NCBI RefSeq assembly: GCF_018129985.1
Contig: NZ_JAFCKT010000005.1
Location: forward strand, 405,675 to 469,674
Source of the DNA: Bradyrhizobium sp. SZCCT0148
GTDB lineage: Bacteria; Pseudomonadota; Alphaproteobacteria; Rhizobiales; Xanthobacteraceae
Length of the DNA: 64,000 nucleotides
Direction of reading: 5' to 3'
Numbering within the stretch: the first letter of the stretch is position 1; each line of letters starts with the position of its first letter. Positions 32,766 through 42,331 of the stretch are shown piece after piece. The notes beneath the pieces were generated by a model that did no database searches, had not been told where the DNA came from, and was given only the letters and a program-made list of their open reading frames with translations. The position numbers were made by a program, and so were the translations under genes.

Positions 32766-33535
32766 GTGCTGGAAGTCAGTGGGCTGGTGAAGCGGTTCGG
32801 CGGCTTCACCGCCGTCAACAATGTGTCGTTTCGGGTCGATCAGGGCGAGATCCTCGGCCTGATCGGGCCGAACGGTTCGGGCAAGAGCACGATCTTCAAC
32901 ATGCTCTCCGGCACGCTGGCGCCGACGTCGGGCTCGATCCTGTTCGACGGGTCGGAGATCGCGGGCCTCGCACCGCACCGGATCATCAACGGCGGCGTCG
33001 GCCGCACCTTCCAGATTCCGCGACCGTTCCGCCGCCTGACCATTTTCGAGAACGTCGCGCTCGCCGGCTTTTACGGCCAGGGCCGCCACAGCCGTGCCAG
33101 GGCGGAGGCGGCGGCCGAACGATCGCTGGCGATGGTCGGCCTGCCGACCGATCGCCATGCCTCCGTCGATGGCCTCGGCGCGGCCGGGCTGAAGAAGCTC
33201 GAACTGGCGAAAGCCCTCGCGACTGCGCCAAAGCTGCTGCTTGCGGATGAGAGCCTCGGCGGTCTCGACGAGACCGAGATGGACCAAGCCGCCGACATGT
33301 TGCGCAACATCCGCGACGAACTCGGCATCACCATCATCTGGGTCGAGCACATCATGGGCGTCTTGATGCGCGTCGTCGACCGCGTCATGGTGCTCGATCA
33401 CGGCGAGAAGATCTCGGAAGGCCTGCCGAGCGCGGTCGCGGGCGATCCGCGCGTCATCGAGGTCTATCTCGGCACCGATGCCGAGACCACGCAGGCCGCG
33501 GCCGCCGAAGCGCGCCGCCGCGCGGGAGGCGCCTG

Positions 33536-33536
<1 letters not shown>
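32766..33536 (+). CDS. livG: Liv-type ABC transporter ATP-binding protein (LivG-like)
   Basis: 256 residues. Walker A is GPNGSGKSTIFNMLSG and the Q-loop region is RTFQIPRPF. The signature is degenerate (GAAGLKKLELAKAL instead of a canonical LSxGQ) and Walker B ends LLLADESLGGLDETE, with Ser where Pro is usual; such variants are known in LivG-like subfamilies. The H-loop is IIWVEHIMGVLMRVVDRV. The GTG start at 32766 has GGAGGGG upstream; the gap after the binding-protein gene is 29 bp. It is followed by livF with a one-base overlap (TGATG). It pairs with LivF to power the importer. Confidence 0.92.
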
Positions 33537-34240
<704 letters not shown>

Positions 34241-34245
34241 TTGGC

Positions 34246-35127
34246 ATGCAGGGATTTCTCGACATTTTCGACATCTACCTGCTCGAGGCCGTGATCAACG
34301 GCATCCTGCTCGGCGGCGTGCTCGCGCTGCTCGCGCTCGGGCTCAATCTGATCTTCGGCGTCATCGACGTGACCTGGATCTGCTATGCCGAGCTGGTGAT
34401 GATCGGCATGTATGCCATGTATTTCATGGTGCAGTATTACGGCCTCAGCTATTTCGTCGCCGCGCCGTTCACCGTCCTGTTGGTCGCAATGCTCGGTGCC
34501 GCGCTGCATTTCCTCGTGATCGCGCCGCTATTGACCGCGCCTCCGATCAACCAGCTGCTCGCGACCGGCGGCGTGCTGTTCGTTCTGCAGAGCTTTGCCA
34601 CCGTCGCCTTCGGCATCGACTTCCGCAATCTCGGCATCCGCCTGCCGGTGCTTGCGTTCGGCGACATGAACTTCAGCTACGCGCGACTTCTGTCCTTCCT
34701 GGCGGCGCTGGTCGGCATGGTCTGCGTCTATCTGTTCATGACGCGCACCTTCACCGGAACCGCGATCCGCGCCATTTCGCAGGACCGGCAGATCATGGCA
34801 CTGATGGGGGTCGACACCAGGCGGATCTATCTCATCACCTCTGCAATCGGCGGTGGGTTGGCCGGGCTCGCTGCCTGCCTGCTGGTGCTGCAATACGACG
34901 TGCATCCCTTCGTCGGCCTCTCATTCGGGCCGATCACCTTCCTGATCTGCGTGCTCGGCGGCCTCGGCAATTTCATCGGCGGCTTCATCGCCGCCTTCGT
35001 GTTCGCCGAGATCATCTCGCTCGGTGGCCTGTTCTCCGACCTTGAATGGGGCTACGTGCTCGCCTTCGCCTTCTTCATTGTCATGATGTTCATCCGGCCC
35101 GCGGGCCTGCTGGCGAGGCGCCGATGA
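34246..35127 (+). CDS. livH: Liv-type ABC transporter permease (LivH-like)
   Basis: 293 residues with about eight helices. Typical segments are INGILLGGVLALLALGLNLIFG near the N-terminus, TGTAIRAISQDRQIMALMGVDTRRIYL (the ATPase-contact loop; about residues 170-195, shortened here) and GGLGNFIGGFIAAFVFA. I chose the ATG at 34246; an in-frame GTG nine bases earlier overlaps the livF stop. livM overlaps its stop by four bases. Confidence 0.93.
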   Translation: MQGFLDIFDIYLLEAVINGILLGGVLALLALGLNLIFGVIDVTWICYAELVMIGMYAMYFMVQYYGLSYFVAAPFTVLLVAMLGAALHFLVIAPLLTAPPINQLLATGGVLFVLQSFATVAFGIDFRNLGIRLPVLAFGDMNFSYARLLSFLAALVGMVCVYLFMTRTFTGTAIRAISQDRQIMALMGVDTRRIYLITSAIGGGLAGLAACLLVLQYDVHPFVGLSFGPITFLICVLGGLGNFIGGFIAAFVFAEIISLGGLFSDLEWGYVLAFAFFIVMMFIRPAGLLARRR

Positions 35128-36143
35128 TGGAGCAGGGGCGGCTTGCAGCTTGGGGGATCGGACTGGCAGCGCTGGTCGCGCTGCCCTTCGTCTATCGCGA
35201 TCCCTATCATCTGCACATCCTGGTGCTGATCCTGATCTGGTCGTTCGCCTACACGTCGTGGTCGATAATGGGGCGATTCGGCCTCGTCTCGCTCGGCCAT
35301 GGCGGCTTCATGGGGATCGGCGCCTATGTCACCGCGCTGTTGTGGAATCACCTGGGTTGGTCGCCGTGGATCGGCATCCCGGTCAGCATGGTCGCGGCCG
35401 GCACGCTGGCTCTGATCGTCGGCTATCCCTGCTTCCGCTTCCGCATCACCGGACATTATTTCGTGCTGGTCACGTTGGCGCTGTCGGGCATCGTGCTCCA
35501 GGTCATCACGGCGACGCGCGATTACACCGGCGGCTCGCTCGGCTATACGCCGAACCGCGCATCCGGCAACAAGCTGCTGGCGCTGCAATTCGACGACAAG
35601 CTTACCTGGTATCTGATCGCACTCGGGGTCTGGCTGTTCGGCATCGTGGTCTGGCACTGGGTCGACCGCAGCATGAGCCGCTACGCGCTGGAGGCGATCT
35701 CCGAGGACGAGGACGCCGCGGCCGCGGCCGGCGTGAACGTCACCGCGGAGAAGCTCAAAATCACGCTGCTCAGCGCGGTGATGACGGCGCTCGCGGGCGC
35801 GATCTATTGCCAGTACCAGATGTTCATCACCCCGGACACGGTCAGCGGCATTGCGGTCTCGCTCCAGATGGTGTTCGCGGCCATCGTGGGCGGTCTGTTC
35901 GTCTCGCTCGGCCCGACCTTTGGCGCCGTGATCACCATCCTTCTCGCGGAAACCCTTCGCATCGGCTTCGGCACCAAGGCGGTCGGCTGGGACAATCTCG
36001 TCTATGGCGTGCTGCTGGTGCTCTTCATCATATTCCTTCCGAAGGGCATCCTTGGTAGCGTGCTCGATCGACTGAAGCCGCAACGCAAGGTGCCCCGCGC
36101 TCATGAGCAAGAAGCCGTCCAAATCGCTCGACCAGGAACTTGA
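35124..36143 (+). CDS. livM: Liv-type ABC transporter permease (LivM-like)
   Basis: 339 residues with eight to ten helices. Typical segments are FGLVSLGHGGFMGIGAYVTAL, the periplasmic stretch TGGSLGYTPNR, the contact loop RYALEAISEDEDAAAAAGVN, and AIVGGLFVSLGPTFGAVITILLAE. The ATG at 35124 overlaps the livH stop (ATGA) with GAGG upstream. The last 41 bases overlap the start of ppk2 in another frame, an unusually long overlap for this window. Confidence 0.93.
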   Translation: MMEQGRLAAWGIGLAALVALPFVYRDPYHLHILVLILIWSFAYTSWSIMGRFGLVSLGHGGFMGIGAYVTALLWNHLGWSPWIGIPVSMVAAGTLALIVGYPCFRFRITGHYFVLVTLALSGIVLQVITATRDYTGGSLGYTPNRASGNKLLALQFDDKLTWYLIALGVWLFGIVVWHWVDRSMSRYALEAISEDEDAAAAAGVNVTAEKLKITLLSAVMTALAGAIYCQYQMFITPDTVSGIAVSLQMVFAAIVGGLFVSLGPTFGAVITILLAETLRIGFGTKAVGWDNLVYGVLLVLFIIFLPKGILGSVLDRLKPQRKVPRAHEQEAVQIARPGT

Positions 36144-37020
36144 CCGCTACATCACGCCGTTCCGCTACGACGGATCCGGCAAGTTCCATCTCAAGGATCA
36201 CAAGACCGACGAGAAGGACGATCTCGACAAGGAGAAGGCGCAAGCGATCCTCGACGACAACAAGAAGCGCCTCGTCGAATTTCAGGAGAAGCTGTACGCC
36301 CAGGACCGCTGGTCGCTATTGATCGTGTTCCAGGCCATGGACGCCGGCGGCAAGGACTCCGCGATCAAGGCGATCTTCGAGGGCATCAACCCGCAGGGCT
36401 GCGAGGTCCATGCCTTCAAGGCGCCGAGCAGCAAGGAGCTCGACCACGATTTCCTCTGGCGTCATGCGGTCGCGCTGCCCGAGCGCGGCCATATCGGCAT
36501 CTTCAACCGATCCCATTACGAGGAGTGCCTGGTCACGCGCGTCCACCCGGAACTGCTGGCCAAGGAGAAGCTGCCGCAGAAGCTCGTCACCAAGAACATC
36601 TGGAAGGAGAGGTTCGAGGACATCGCCGCCTGGGAACGCTATCTCTGCCGTAACGGCACCGTGGTGCTGAAGTTCTTTCTCAATGTCTCCAGGGAGGAGC
36701 AGCGCAAGCGCTTCCTCGACCGGCTGGAGGAGCCGGCCAAGCAGTGGAAGTTCTCGATGGACGACATCAAGGAGCGCGCATTGTGGCCGCGCTACCAGGC
36801 GGTGTATCAGGATATCGTCCGGCATACCGCCACATCTCATGCGCCATGGTACGTCGTGCCCGCGGACCACAAATGGTTCGCGCGCGTCGTGATCGGGTCG
36901 GTGATCAATGCCGCGCTCGAAAAGCTCGACCTGCGGTTTCCGCGGGCCGACAAGGCCTCGGTGCAGGAGTTCGAGCAGGTTCGTAAGGCACTGGAGAAAG
37001 AGGGCAAGGGGAAGCGGTGA
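36103..37020 (+). CDS. ppk2: Polyphosphate kinase 2 family protein
   Basis: 305 residues. The P-loop-like motif is FQAMDAGGKDSAIKAIF (about residues 77-93), followed by GCEVHAFKAPSSKELDHDFLWR, the lid-region GHIGIFNRSHYEECLVTRVHP, and WKFSMDDIKERALWPRYQ. These fit the class III type of PPK2, which uses polyphosphate to phosphorylate AMP or ADP. It begins 41 bases inside livM. The start is supported by the family-like N-terminus (YITPFRYDGSGKFHLKDH); the next in-frame ATG would remove the catalytic motif. Its coupling to a transporter operon is notable, since it could regenerate ATP or GTP from polyphosphate for import, an inference only. Confidence 0.92.
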   Translation: MSKKPSKSLDQELDRYITPFRYDGSGKFHLKDHKTDEKDDLDKEKAQAILDDNKKRLVEFQEKLYAQDRWSLLIVFQAMDAGGKDSAIKAIFEGINPQGCEVHAFKAPSSKELDHDFLWRHAVALPERGHIGIFNRSHYEECLVTRVHPELLAKEKLPQKLVTKNIWKERFEDIAAWERYLCRNGTVVLKFFLNVSREEQRKRFLDRLEEPAKQWKFSMDDIKERALWPRYQAVYQDIVRHTATSHAPWYVVPADHKWFARVVIGSVINAALEKLDLRFPRADKASVQEFEQVRKALEKEGKGKR

Positions 37021-37035
37021 GGGCGCCGCTCCCGC

Positions 37036-37055
37036 AGGGCGCGCAAAGGCGCCCT
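37036..37055 (+). terminator. Short hairpin after ppk2
   Basis: AGGGCGC / GCGCCCT pair over 7 bp with a GCAAAG loop, followed by TGCGCC, so the T tract is minimal. It lies 16 bp past the ppk2 stop. Confidence 0.5.
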
Positions 37056-37127
37056 TGCGCCGTGTCCACGCCTTTGGATTGCGTGGGCACGCTTCGCTTT
37101 GCCGCCCTGCGAGATCAGCGCGAGCCG

Positions 37128-38018
37128 TCAGTACCCGCGGGCCCACCAGTAGCAGAAGCGCTCGATGTTGGCGGGCAGGGCGGTCTCGTAATTTGCCCAT
37201 TTCTCGTATTTCGGCAGCTTCACTTCCTTCATCGCGGTGTCGAAGCACTTGCCGCTATCTGCAGCCTTCTTCGTCTCGGCGGAGAGGTCCTCCATGTAGG
37301 CGATGTCGTCCTCGATATCCTTCTTGGTGCCGAAGCGGCCGCCGGCATAGGGATGGCCGGGGATCATCCGTTCCCAGTCGAGTGACGCCAGTCTCTTCAG
37401 CGAGGCGATGTATTCCAGCGGCGAAGCGTTGTCGGGGATGTTGCGGAACTGGACCTGCTCGATCGGCGCGAAGTCGACCACGAAAACGATCTTCTCCTTC
37501 GGCAGGCGCATCACCAGCGAATTGTCGGAATGGTTGCGGCCGACATAGTTCAACTCCAGCGTGGTGCCGCCGAGCGTGATGCTCTTCTTGTCGTCCACCA
37601 CCTGGTCCGGCATTACGACATCGGCGAGCAGCGATTTCTGCTTCTTCAGTTCGAGGAAGCGCTCCTTGGTCCGCCGATGCGCGATGAAGGTGGCGCCGAG
37701 ATCCTTGAAGGGCTGGCCGCCGGCGATGTGATCGTAGTGATGGTGGCTGTAGATGACGTATTTGATCGGCTTGTCGGTGACCGCCTTGATCGCATCGATA
37801 TAGGGCTTGGCAGGACGCAGATAAGAGATCGGGTCGGTCGCGATCACGCCCTGGGGCGTCACGATGAAGATCGACTGATGGCCGCCATAGCGAAAGACAT
37901 AGACGTTGTCGGTGCCGTCGACCTTCCTGGTCGAGGTCTGCGGCGGATTTTGCGCGGCGGCGGGTCCAAGTCCGGCAGCGATTGCTGCGACTATGGTGAG
38001 GCAAATCGATATCTTCAT
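37128..38018 (-). CDS. Exported metallo-beta-lactamase-fold hydrolase
   Basis: 296 residues with a signal peptide (ICLTIVAAIAAGLGPAAAQ). The metal motif is YSHHHYDHIAGGQ (HxHxDH; about residues 92-104), with later ligands in YVGRNHSDNSLV (His), VVDFAP (Asp) and PGHPYAG (His). All ligands for a dinuclear zinc site are present, so the enzyme is likely active, but MBL-fold proteins of this kind act on many substrates. The C-terminal 60 residues (KKAADSGKCFDTAMKEVKLP, YETALPANIERFCYWWARGY) resemble MBL-fold proteins found with quinoprotein systems. It is convergent with ppk2. Confidence 0.85.
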   Translation of the reverse strand: MKISICLTIVAAIAAGLGPAAAQNPPQTSTRKVDGTDNVYVFRYGGHQSIFIVTPQGVIATDPISYLRPAKPYIDAIKAVTDKPIKYVIYSHHHYDHIAGGQPFKDLGATFIAHRRTKERFLELKKQKSLLADVVMPDQVVDDKKSITLGGTTLELNYVGRNHSDNSLVMRLPKEKIVFVVDFAPIEQVQFRNIPDNASPLEYIASLKRLASLDWERMIPGHPYAGGRFGTKKDIEDDIAYMEDLSAETKKAADSGKCFDTAMKEVKLPKYEKWANYETALPANIERFCYWWARGY

Positions 38019-38191
38019 GTCTGACTTTCTGAAAATGAACGAGGGCGGGAGAGGATATCCTCGCCATCACAAACGCCGGCGGGAATAGTTTATTCCGCCG
38101 CTTACAGTCGCAGGCCGACACGCCATGATCCACCACCCAGCCGCCCGCGGACTAGCGCGTCAATTGTGATTGCTCCCACGATCGATCTCGC

Positions 38192-38360
38192 TTGACAGTT
38201 TTGTGGTACAGGAGGAGCATACGGGTGGTCGCTAACAAGCGACGCACAACGTCCACCTCATGAGCAAGGGGAGGTCTATGACTCCACCTCCGCAAATCCA
38301 GCCGCGTTAAGTGCGATGGAGCTCGTTCGGACTATCGCATAGCGGCAGAAACCGCGAACG
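38192..38360 (+). ncRNA. Candidate structured RNA / leader region with competing SD and anti-SD pairings
   Basis: The region starts with a perfect TTGACA (38192-38197) with a poor -10 about 18-19 bp later. Then follow a hairpin GTCGCT-AACA-AGCGAC (38228-38243), the stretch ACCTC (38255-38259), the ribosome-binding site GGAGGT (38270-38275), an ATG at 38278, and ACCTCC (38286-38291). GGAGGT can pair either with upstream ACCTC or with downstream ACCTCC. A hairpin of 8-9 bp (38311-38319 with 38332-38340) and a GCGG/CCGC hairpin follow. The nearest same-strand gene is 390 bp away. Whether this is a small RNA, a leader or a remnant is not known. Confidence 0.4.
38278..38310 (+). CDS. Possible 10-residue proline-rich leader peptide
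   Basis: ATG to TAA encodes MTPPPQIQPR, preceded by a strong GGGGAGGT site at the right distance. The three consecutive prolines would slow ribosomes, as in EF-P-dependent leader peptides. It sits inside the structured region at 38192-38360. Real translation is unproved; such a short frame can occur by chance, but the ribosome-binding site makes it worth listing. Confidence 0.35.
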   Translation: MTPPPQIQPR

Positions 38361-38428
38361 GCACGCCGGGTCAAGGTTTAGCGGGCTGCATCAGTCAGGC
38401 AGAGCCCCTACCTTCCCGGCGCTGTAAT

Positions 38429-38488
38429 TTACTCGCTGATCGTGTGGATGGCTTCGACGAGGCCGGCCGCGATAGCTGCGTTTGACAT
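38429..38488 (-). CDS. Possible 19-residue small protein with a repeated Shine-Dalgarno tract
   Basis: On the minus strand ATG to TAA encodes MSNAAIAAGLVEAIHTISE, an amphipathic helix-like peptide. Upstream lies an exceptional purine tract with four GGAGG-type elements (GAGGAGGAAGGAGGAGGAG, 38497-38516 complement). Read on the plus strand the same tract is CCTCC-rich, like the anti-SD loops of rhizobial small RNAs. Either a translated micro-protein or the loop of a plus-strand RNA is possible. I do not recognise the peptide. Confidence 0.4.
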   Translation of the reverse strand: MSNAAIAAGLVEAIHTISE

Positions 38489-38517
38489 CCTTTGTTTCTC
38501 CTCCTCCTTCCTCCTCG

Positions 38518-38549
38518 CCGTCATTCCGGGCCGCCTCCCGGAATGACGG
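38518..38549. repeat. Palindromic element with CGTCATTCCGGG arms
   Basis: CCGTCATTCCGGG pairs perfectly with CCCGGAATGACGG over 13 bp around CCGCCT. The core CGTCATxCCGGG is related to the element at 9101-9137, so these are two members of an intergenic palindrome family. It lies in the gene-poor stretch between the MBL-fold gene and mscS. Confidence 0.7.
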
Positions 38550-38731
38550 AGCGATCCCGCGACTAACCTCCTTGTGGTTCCCCGATCCGCATTGCGGCAA
38601 ATGCCAAGAGAATGTCGCCTCTGAGGCCCACTTCTGACACAGGCGAGAGGCGAATAGCGCTCATCCGACATGACGCATGTGTTTCGGTGGTCCCGACGCC
38701 GCCGGCGCATGCATTTTTTTAAGGAAGCCTC

Positions 38732-41071
38732 GTGTCGCATAAGCTTGCCCCGGCGCTCCTTGCCGCTCTCTTCCTCGCGATCTCCTCTCTCTCCGCCGTC
38801 CGCGCCGAAACGCCTCAGCCGGCGCCGAGCAATGCTTCTGCGCTGTCGCCCGACGAGGCCAAGCGCGCACTGGAGACGCTCCAGGACGACAAGAAGCGCA
38901 CGCAGATGATCGATACGCTCCGTGTGATCGCCAATGCGTCCGGTCAGCAGCAGCCTGCGCCGCCCGCGCCCGAGCAGAAGTCACCGATTCCACTCTCGGC
39001 CGACGGTCTCGGTGCGCAGCTCCTGCTCACCGTGTCGGAGCAGATCGGCGACATCTCGACCGAGATCGCCAGCGTGGCGCGGACGATTACGCATTTCCCG
39101 GCGTTCTATTACTGGATCGTGCGGACTGCGAATGATCCCGCGGCCTATAACCTTCTGATCGAGATCGCCTGGAAGCTTGCATTGGTGGTGGGTTGCGGGC
39201 TCGCGGCCGAATGGGTGTTGTTCCGCCTGATCCGTCGCCCGGTTGCCTTCCTGGAGGCTCGCGTGCCGCAAACCGCGCATCTGCCCGCGCAGGTGCTGCC
39301 GATCGCGGATCCGCCGTCGTCGGTTGCCGATGTCACTCCTGCGCCCGAACTGAGCAAGCGGCGTCACAGCCTCGCGCGCGCCTGGCAGGTCGTGCGGCGT
39401 CTGCCGTTCGTGCTGGGGCGCTTCCTCCTCGAACTCCTTCCCGTCCTCGTCTTCGTGGGCGTCGCCACGGCGCTGATCGGCACCGAACTCGGTGAGCCCA
39501 CGACGGTTCGCCTCGTGATCCTCGCTGTCGTCAACGCCTATGCGTTCTCGCGCGGGCTCATCTGCCTGGTCCGGGCGCTGGCCGGACCCTTCGGCCTGTT
39601 CCCGGTGCGGGCCGAGACCGCGGCCTATGTCGAGATCTGGGCGCGCCGCATCGTCGGCGTCGGCGTTTCCGGCATCGCGTTTGCCAATGTGGCGCTGCTG
39701 CTCGGCCTGCATCGTGCCGGCTATGCCGCGCTGCTGCGCATGGTGATGCTGGTGGTGCACCTCTTCGTCGTGGTCATCATCCTGCAATGCCGCCGGCCGG
39801 TTGCCGAGGCCATCCGGGCGCCCGCCGACCGGCAGGACATCGCCGCGCGCCTGCGCAACCGCATCGCCGGCGGCTGGCATTATCTTGCCATCGCGCTCGA
39901 TCTCGCGCTGTGGGCGGTGTGGGCGCTCAACATCCGCAACGGCTATTCGTTGCTGCTGCAATATTTCGTCGGCACCATCGCAGTCGCCCTGATCACCCGC
40001 GTCGCCATCATGCTGACGCTGAGCCTGATCGACCGCGGCTTCCGCATCAAGCCGGAGATCCTGCAGCGCTTTCCGGGTCTCGAGATCCGTGCCAACCGCT
40101 ATCTGCCGCTGCTGCGCAAGATCGTCTCCGGCGTGATCGCCTTCACGGGCTTCGTCGCCGTGCTCGAAGTCTGGGGCGTGGATGCCATCGTCTGGTTCTA
40201 TGGTGGCCAGATCGGCAGCCGGCTGATCTCGGCCGTGGTGACGATCGGCCTCGCCGTGTTCGTTGCGGCCGCGATCTGGGAGGCCGGCAACGCGCTGCTG
40301 GACCGCCAGATCAACACGCTGTCACGCGACGGGCACTATGCCCGCGCTGCCCGCCTGCGCACCTTCCAGCCGATGCTGCGCACCGCGCTGCTGTGCCTGA
40401 TCGCCACCGTCGTCGGCCTCACCGCGCTGAGCGAGATCGGCGTCAACGTCGCGCCGCTCTTGGCGGGCGCCGGCATCGTCGGCATCGCCATCGGCTTCGG
40501 CTCGCAGAAGCTGGTGCAGGATCTCATCACCGGGCTGTTCCTGCTGCTGGAGAACACGGTCCAGGTCGGCGACAATGTCAGCGTGTCAGGGCTTTCCGGT
40601 GTGGTCGAGAATGTTTCCATTCGAACGATTCGCCTGCGCGCCGGCGACGGCGCCGTGCACATCGTACCGTTCAGCGCGGTCACGACCATCACCAATGCCA
40701 GCCGCGGCGCCGGCAACGCCTCGGTCAGCGTCAACGTCGCCTACAAGGAAGACACCGATCGCGCCGGCCAGATCCTCAAGGACATCGTCGAGGAGATGCG
40801 CCGCGAGCCCGAATTCCGGCCGCTGATCCGCGGCGACCTCGATCTCTGGGGCATCGACAAGGTCGATGGCGCGATGGTGTCGATCGTCGGCCAGATCCGC
40901 TGCACCGAAGCCGGGCGCTGGCCGGTCCAGCGCGAATTCAATCGCCGCATGAAGCTGCGCTTCCAGCAGAACGGCATCACTGTCGCGTCCGCCACCCAGA
41001 CCATCCTGATGCACATCGCGCCACCGGCCGATAGCGCCGTCAACCTGACGCCGCGGCGCGCTGCTGGATAG
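38732..41071 (+). CDS. Large MscS-family mechanosensitive channel, YbiO-like
   Basis: 779 residues. A signal peptide (LLAALFLAISSLSAVRAE) precedes a periplasmic segment with a helix of ALETLQDDKKRTQMIDTLRVI type, which closely resembles the N-terminus of E. coli YbiO (MscM). About ten transmembrane helices follow to residue 560. The MscS pore helix and vestibule start are VAPLLAGAGIVGIAIGFGSQ, then LVQDLITGLFLLLENTVQVGD and the beta-domain NVSIRTIRLRAGDG. The C-terminal cytoplasmic domain ends with an Ala/Arg-rich tail. It would open under hypo-osmotic membrane tension. The GTG at 38732 has AAGGAAG upstream and fits the expected signal peptide. Confidence 0.9.
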   Translation: MSHKLAPALLAALFLAISSLSAVRAETPQPAPSNASALSPDEAKRALETLQDDKKRTQMIDTLRVIANASGQQQPAPPAPEQKSPIPLSADGLGAQLLLTVSEQIGDISTEIASVARTITHFPAFYYWIVRTANDPAAYNLLIEIAWKLALVVGCGLAAEWVLFRLIRRPVAFLEARVPQTAHLPAQVLPIADPPSSVADVTPAPELSKRRHSLARAWQVVRRLPFVLGRFLLELLPVLVFVGVATALIGTELGEPTTVRLVILAVVNAYAFSRGLICLVRALAGPFGLFPVRAETAAYVEIWARRIVGVGVSGIAFANVALLLGLHRAGYAALLRMVMLVVHLFVVVIILQCRRPVAEAIRAPADRQDIAARLRNRIAGGWHYLAIALDLALWAVWALNIRNGYSLLLQYFVGTIAVALITRVAIMLTLSLIDRGFRIKPEILQRFPGLEIRANRYLPLLRKIVSGVIAFTGFVAVLEVWGVDAIVWFYGGQIGSRLISAVVTIGLAVFVAAAIWEAGNALLDRQINTLSRDGHYARAARLRTFQPMLRTALLCLIATVVGLTALSEIGVNVAPLLAGAGIVGIAIGFGSQKLVQDLITGLFLLLENTVQVGDNVSVSGLSGVVENVSIRTIRLRAGDGAVHIVPFSAVTTITNASRGAGNASVSVNVAYKEDTDRAGQILKDIVEEMRREPEFRPLIRGDLDLWGIDKVDGAMVSIVGQIRCTEAGRWPVQREFNRRMKLRFQQNGITVASATQTILMHIAPPADSAVNLTPRRAAG

Positions 41072-41174
41072 AGGCGCGGTCAACTTACCGCTTGCCTCGG
41101 CCTGCCCGGCAGCGTTCTCTTGGCTCTCCAGCCCGCTGACAATAGGCGGGCGGCAAAAAGGGTGGGAGGGGTTG

Positions 41175-42167
41175 ATGCGGGGCCTGTGGGGCGCGTTGCG
41201 CGACCATGTGATCGTCATCTGTGCGTTGCTTGGATTCCTGGCTTCGGCTGCTCCCGGCAATGCCCAATCCTCGCGTCCCATGACTCTCATTGTACCGTTC
41301 GCGGCGGGCGGTCCGACCGACACGCTGGCGCGGATTTTGTCCGAGCGGATCGCGGCCGAACTGCGCACCACGGTCGTGGTCGAGAACGTGGCGGGCGCGT
41401 CCGGCAGCATTGCCGGCGCCCGCGTCGCACGTGCAGCGCCCGACGGCACCACGATCACGATCGGTCATTGGGGCACTCATGTGCTGAACGGCGCCATCTT
41501 CAAGCTGCCCTATGATGTCCTCGCCGATTTCGAGCCGGTCGCGATGATCGCAATGGGAACGCAACTCATCGTCGGCCGGAAGTCGCTCGAGGCCAACAGC
41601 CTGAAAGAAATGATCGCCTGGCTGAAGGCCAATCCCGGCAAGGCCACCGCAGGCACCGCCGGAGCCGGCACGGGCGCGCACGTCGCCGGCGTCTTCTTCA
41701 AGGACAAGACCGGCACCGATTTCCAGTTCGTGCCTTATCGCGGCGCAGGACCCGCCATGATCGATCTCGTTGCGGGCCAGATCGACATCATGTTCGACCA
41801 GGCTTCGAACTCGCTGCCGCACGTCAAGAGCGGGGCGATCAAGGCCTTTGCGGTGACTTCGCCGACCAGGCTCGCGTCGGCGCCCGATGTGCCGACTGTC
41901 GACGAAGCGGGCCTGCCGGGCCTCTACATCTCCTATTGGCACGGCATCTGGGCACCGAAGAACACGCCGAAGGACCTCGTCACCAGGCTCAACGCAGCCA
42001 TCGTCGCCGTGCTCGCCGAGCCTGCCGTCAAGCAGCGCTTTGCCGAACTGGGGCAGGAGATTCCGCTTCCGGCGCAGCAGACGCCCGCAGCGCTGGCGGC
42101 GTTCCAGAAGGCCGAGACCGAGAAATGGTGGCCGATCGTGAAGGCTGCCGACATCAAGCCGGAATAG
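41175..42167 (+). CDS. Orphan Tct-type periplasmic binding protein (Bug family)
   Basis: 330 residues. Signal peptide LRDHVIVICALLGFLASAAPGNAQ, then RPMTLIVPFAAGGPTDTLARIL as in TctC/Bug proteins, the glycine-rich loop GTAGAGTGAHVAG, and VPTVDEAGLPGLYI. It is related to but clearly different from the TctC at 2035-3015. No TctA/TctB genes adjoin it, so it must share permeases encoded elsewhere or act as a sensor. The ATG at 41175 has GGGAGGGG upstream. It is followed by the malic enzyme gene after 164 bp; a link to carboxylate uptake and malate use is possible. Confidence 0.9.
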   Translation: MRGLWGALRDHVIVICALLGFLASAAPGNAQSSRPMTLIVPFAAGGPTDTLARILSERIAAELRTTVVVENVAGASGSIAGARVARAAPDGTTITIGHWGTHVLNGAIFKLPYDVLADFEPVAMIAMGTQLIVGRKSLEANSLKEMIAWLKANPGKATAGTAGAGTGAHVAGVFFKDKTGTDFQFVPYRGAGPAMIDLVAGQIDIMFDQASNSLPHVKSGAIKAFAVTSPTRLASAPDVPTVDEAGLPGLYISYWHGIWAPKNTPKDLVTRLNAAIVAVLAEPAVKQRFAELGQEIPLPAQQTPAALAAFQKAETEKWWPIVKAADIKPE

Positions 42168-42331
42168 CCGCGGCGTTAACCTTTCGTCGCGCAATTGCGT
42201 ATCGGTCGCGAGAAATCTCGCTGCGGTGCGAGATCACAACAATCGGCGTCTCCGTCGCTACGTCCTTGATCTCGATGGAGCGCTGGCCGACAATGCCCGC
42301 AGGTTCAATGTGAAGCTCCTTGGGGGAATTT

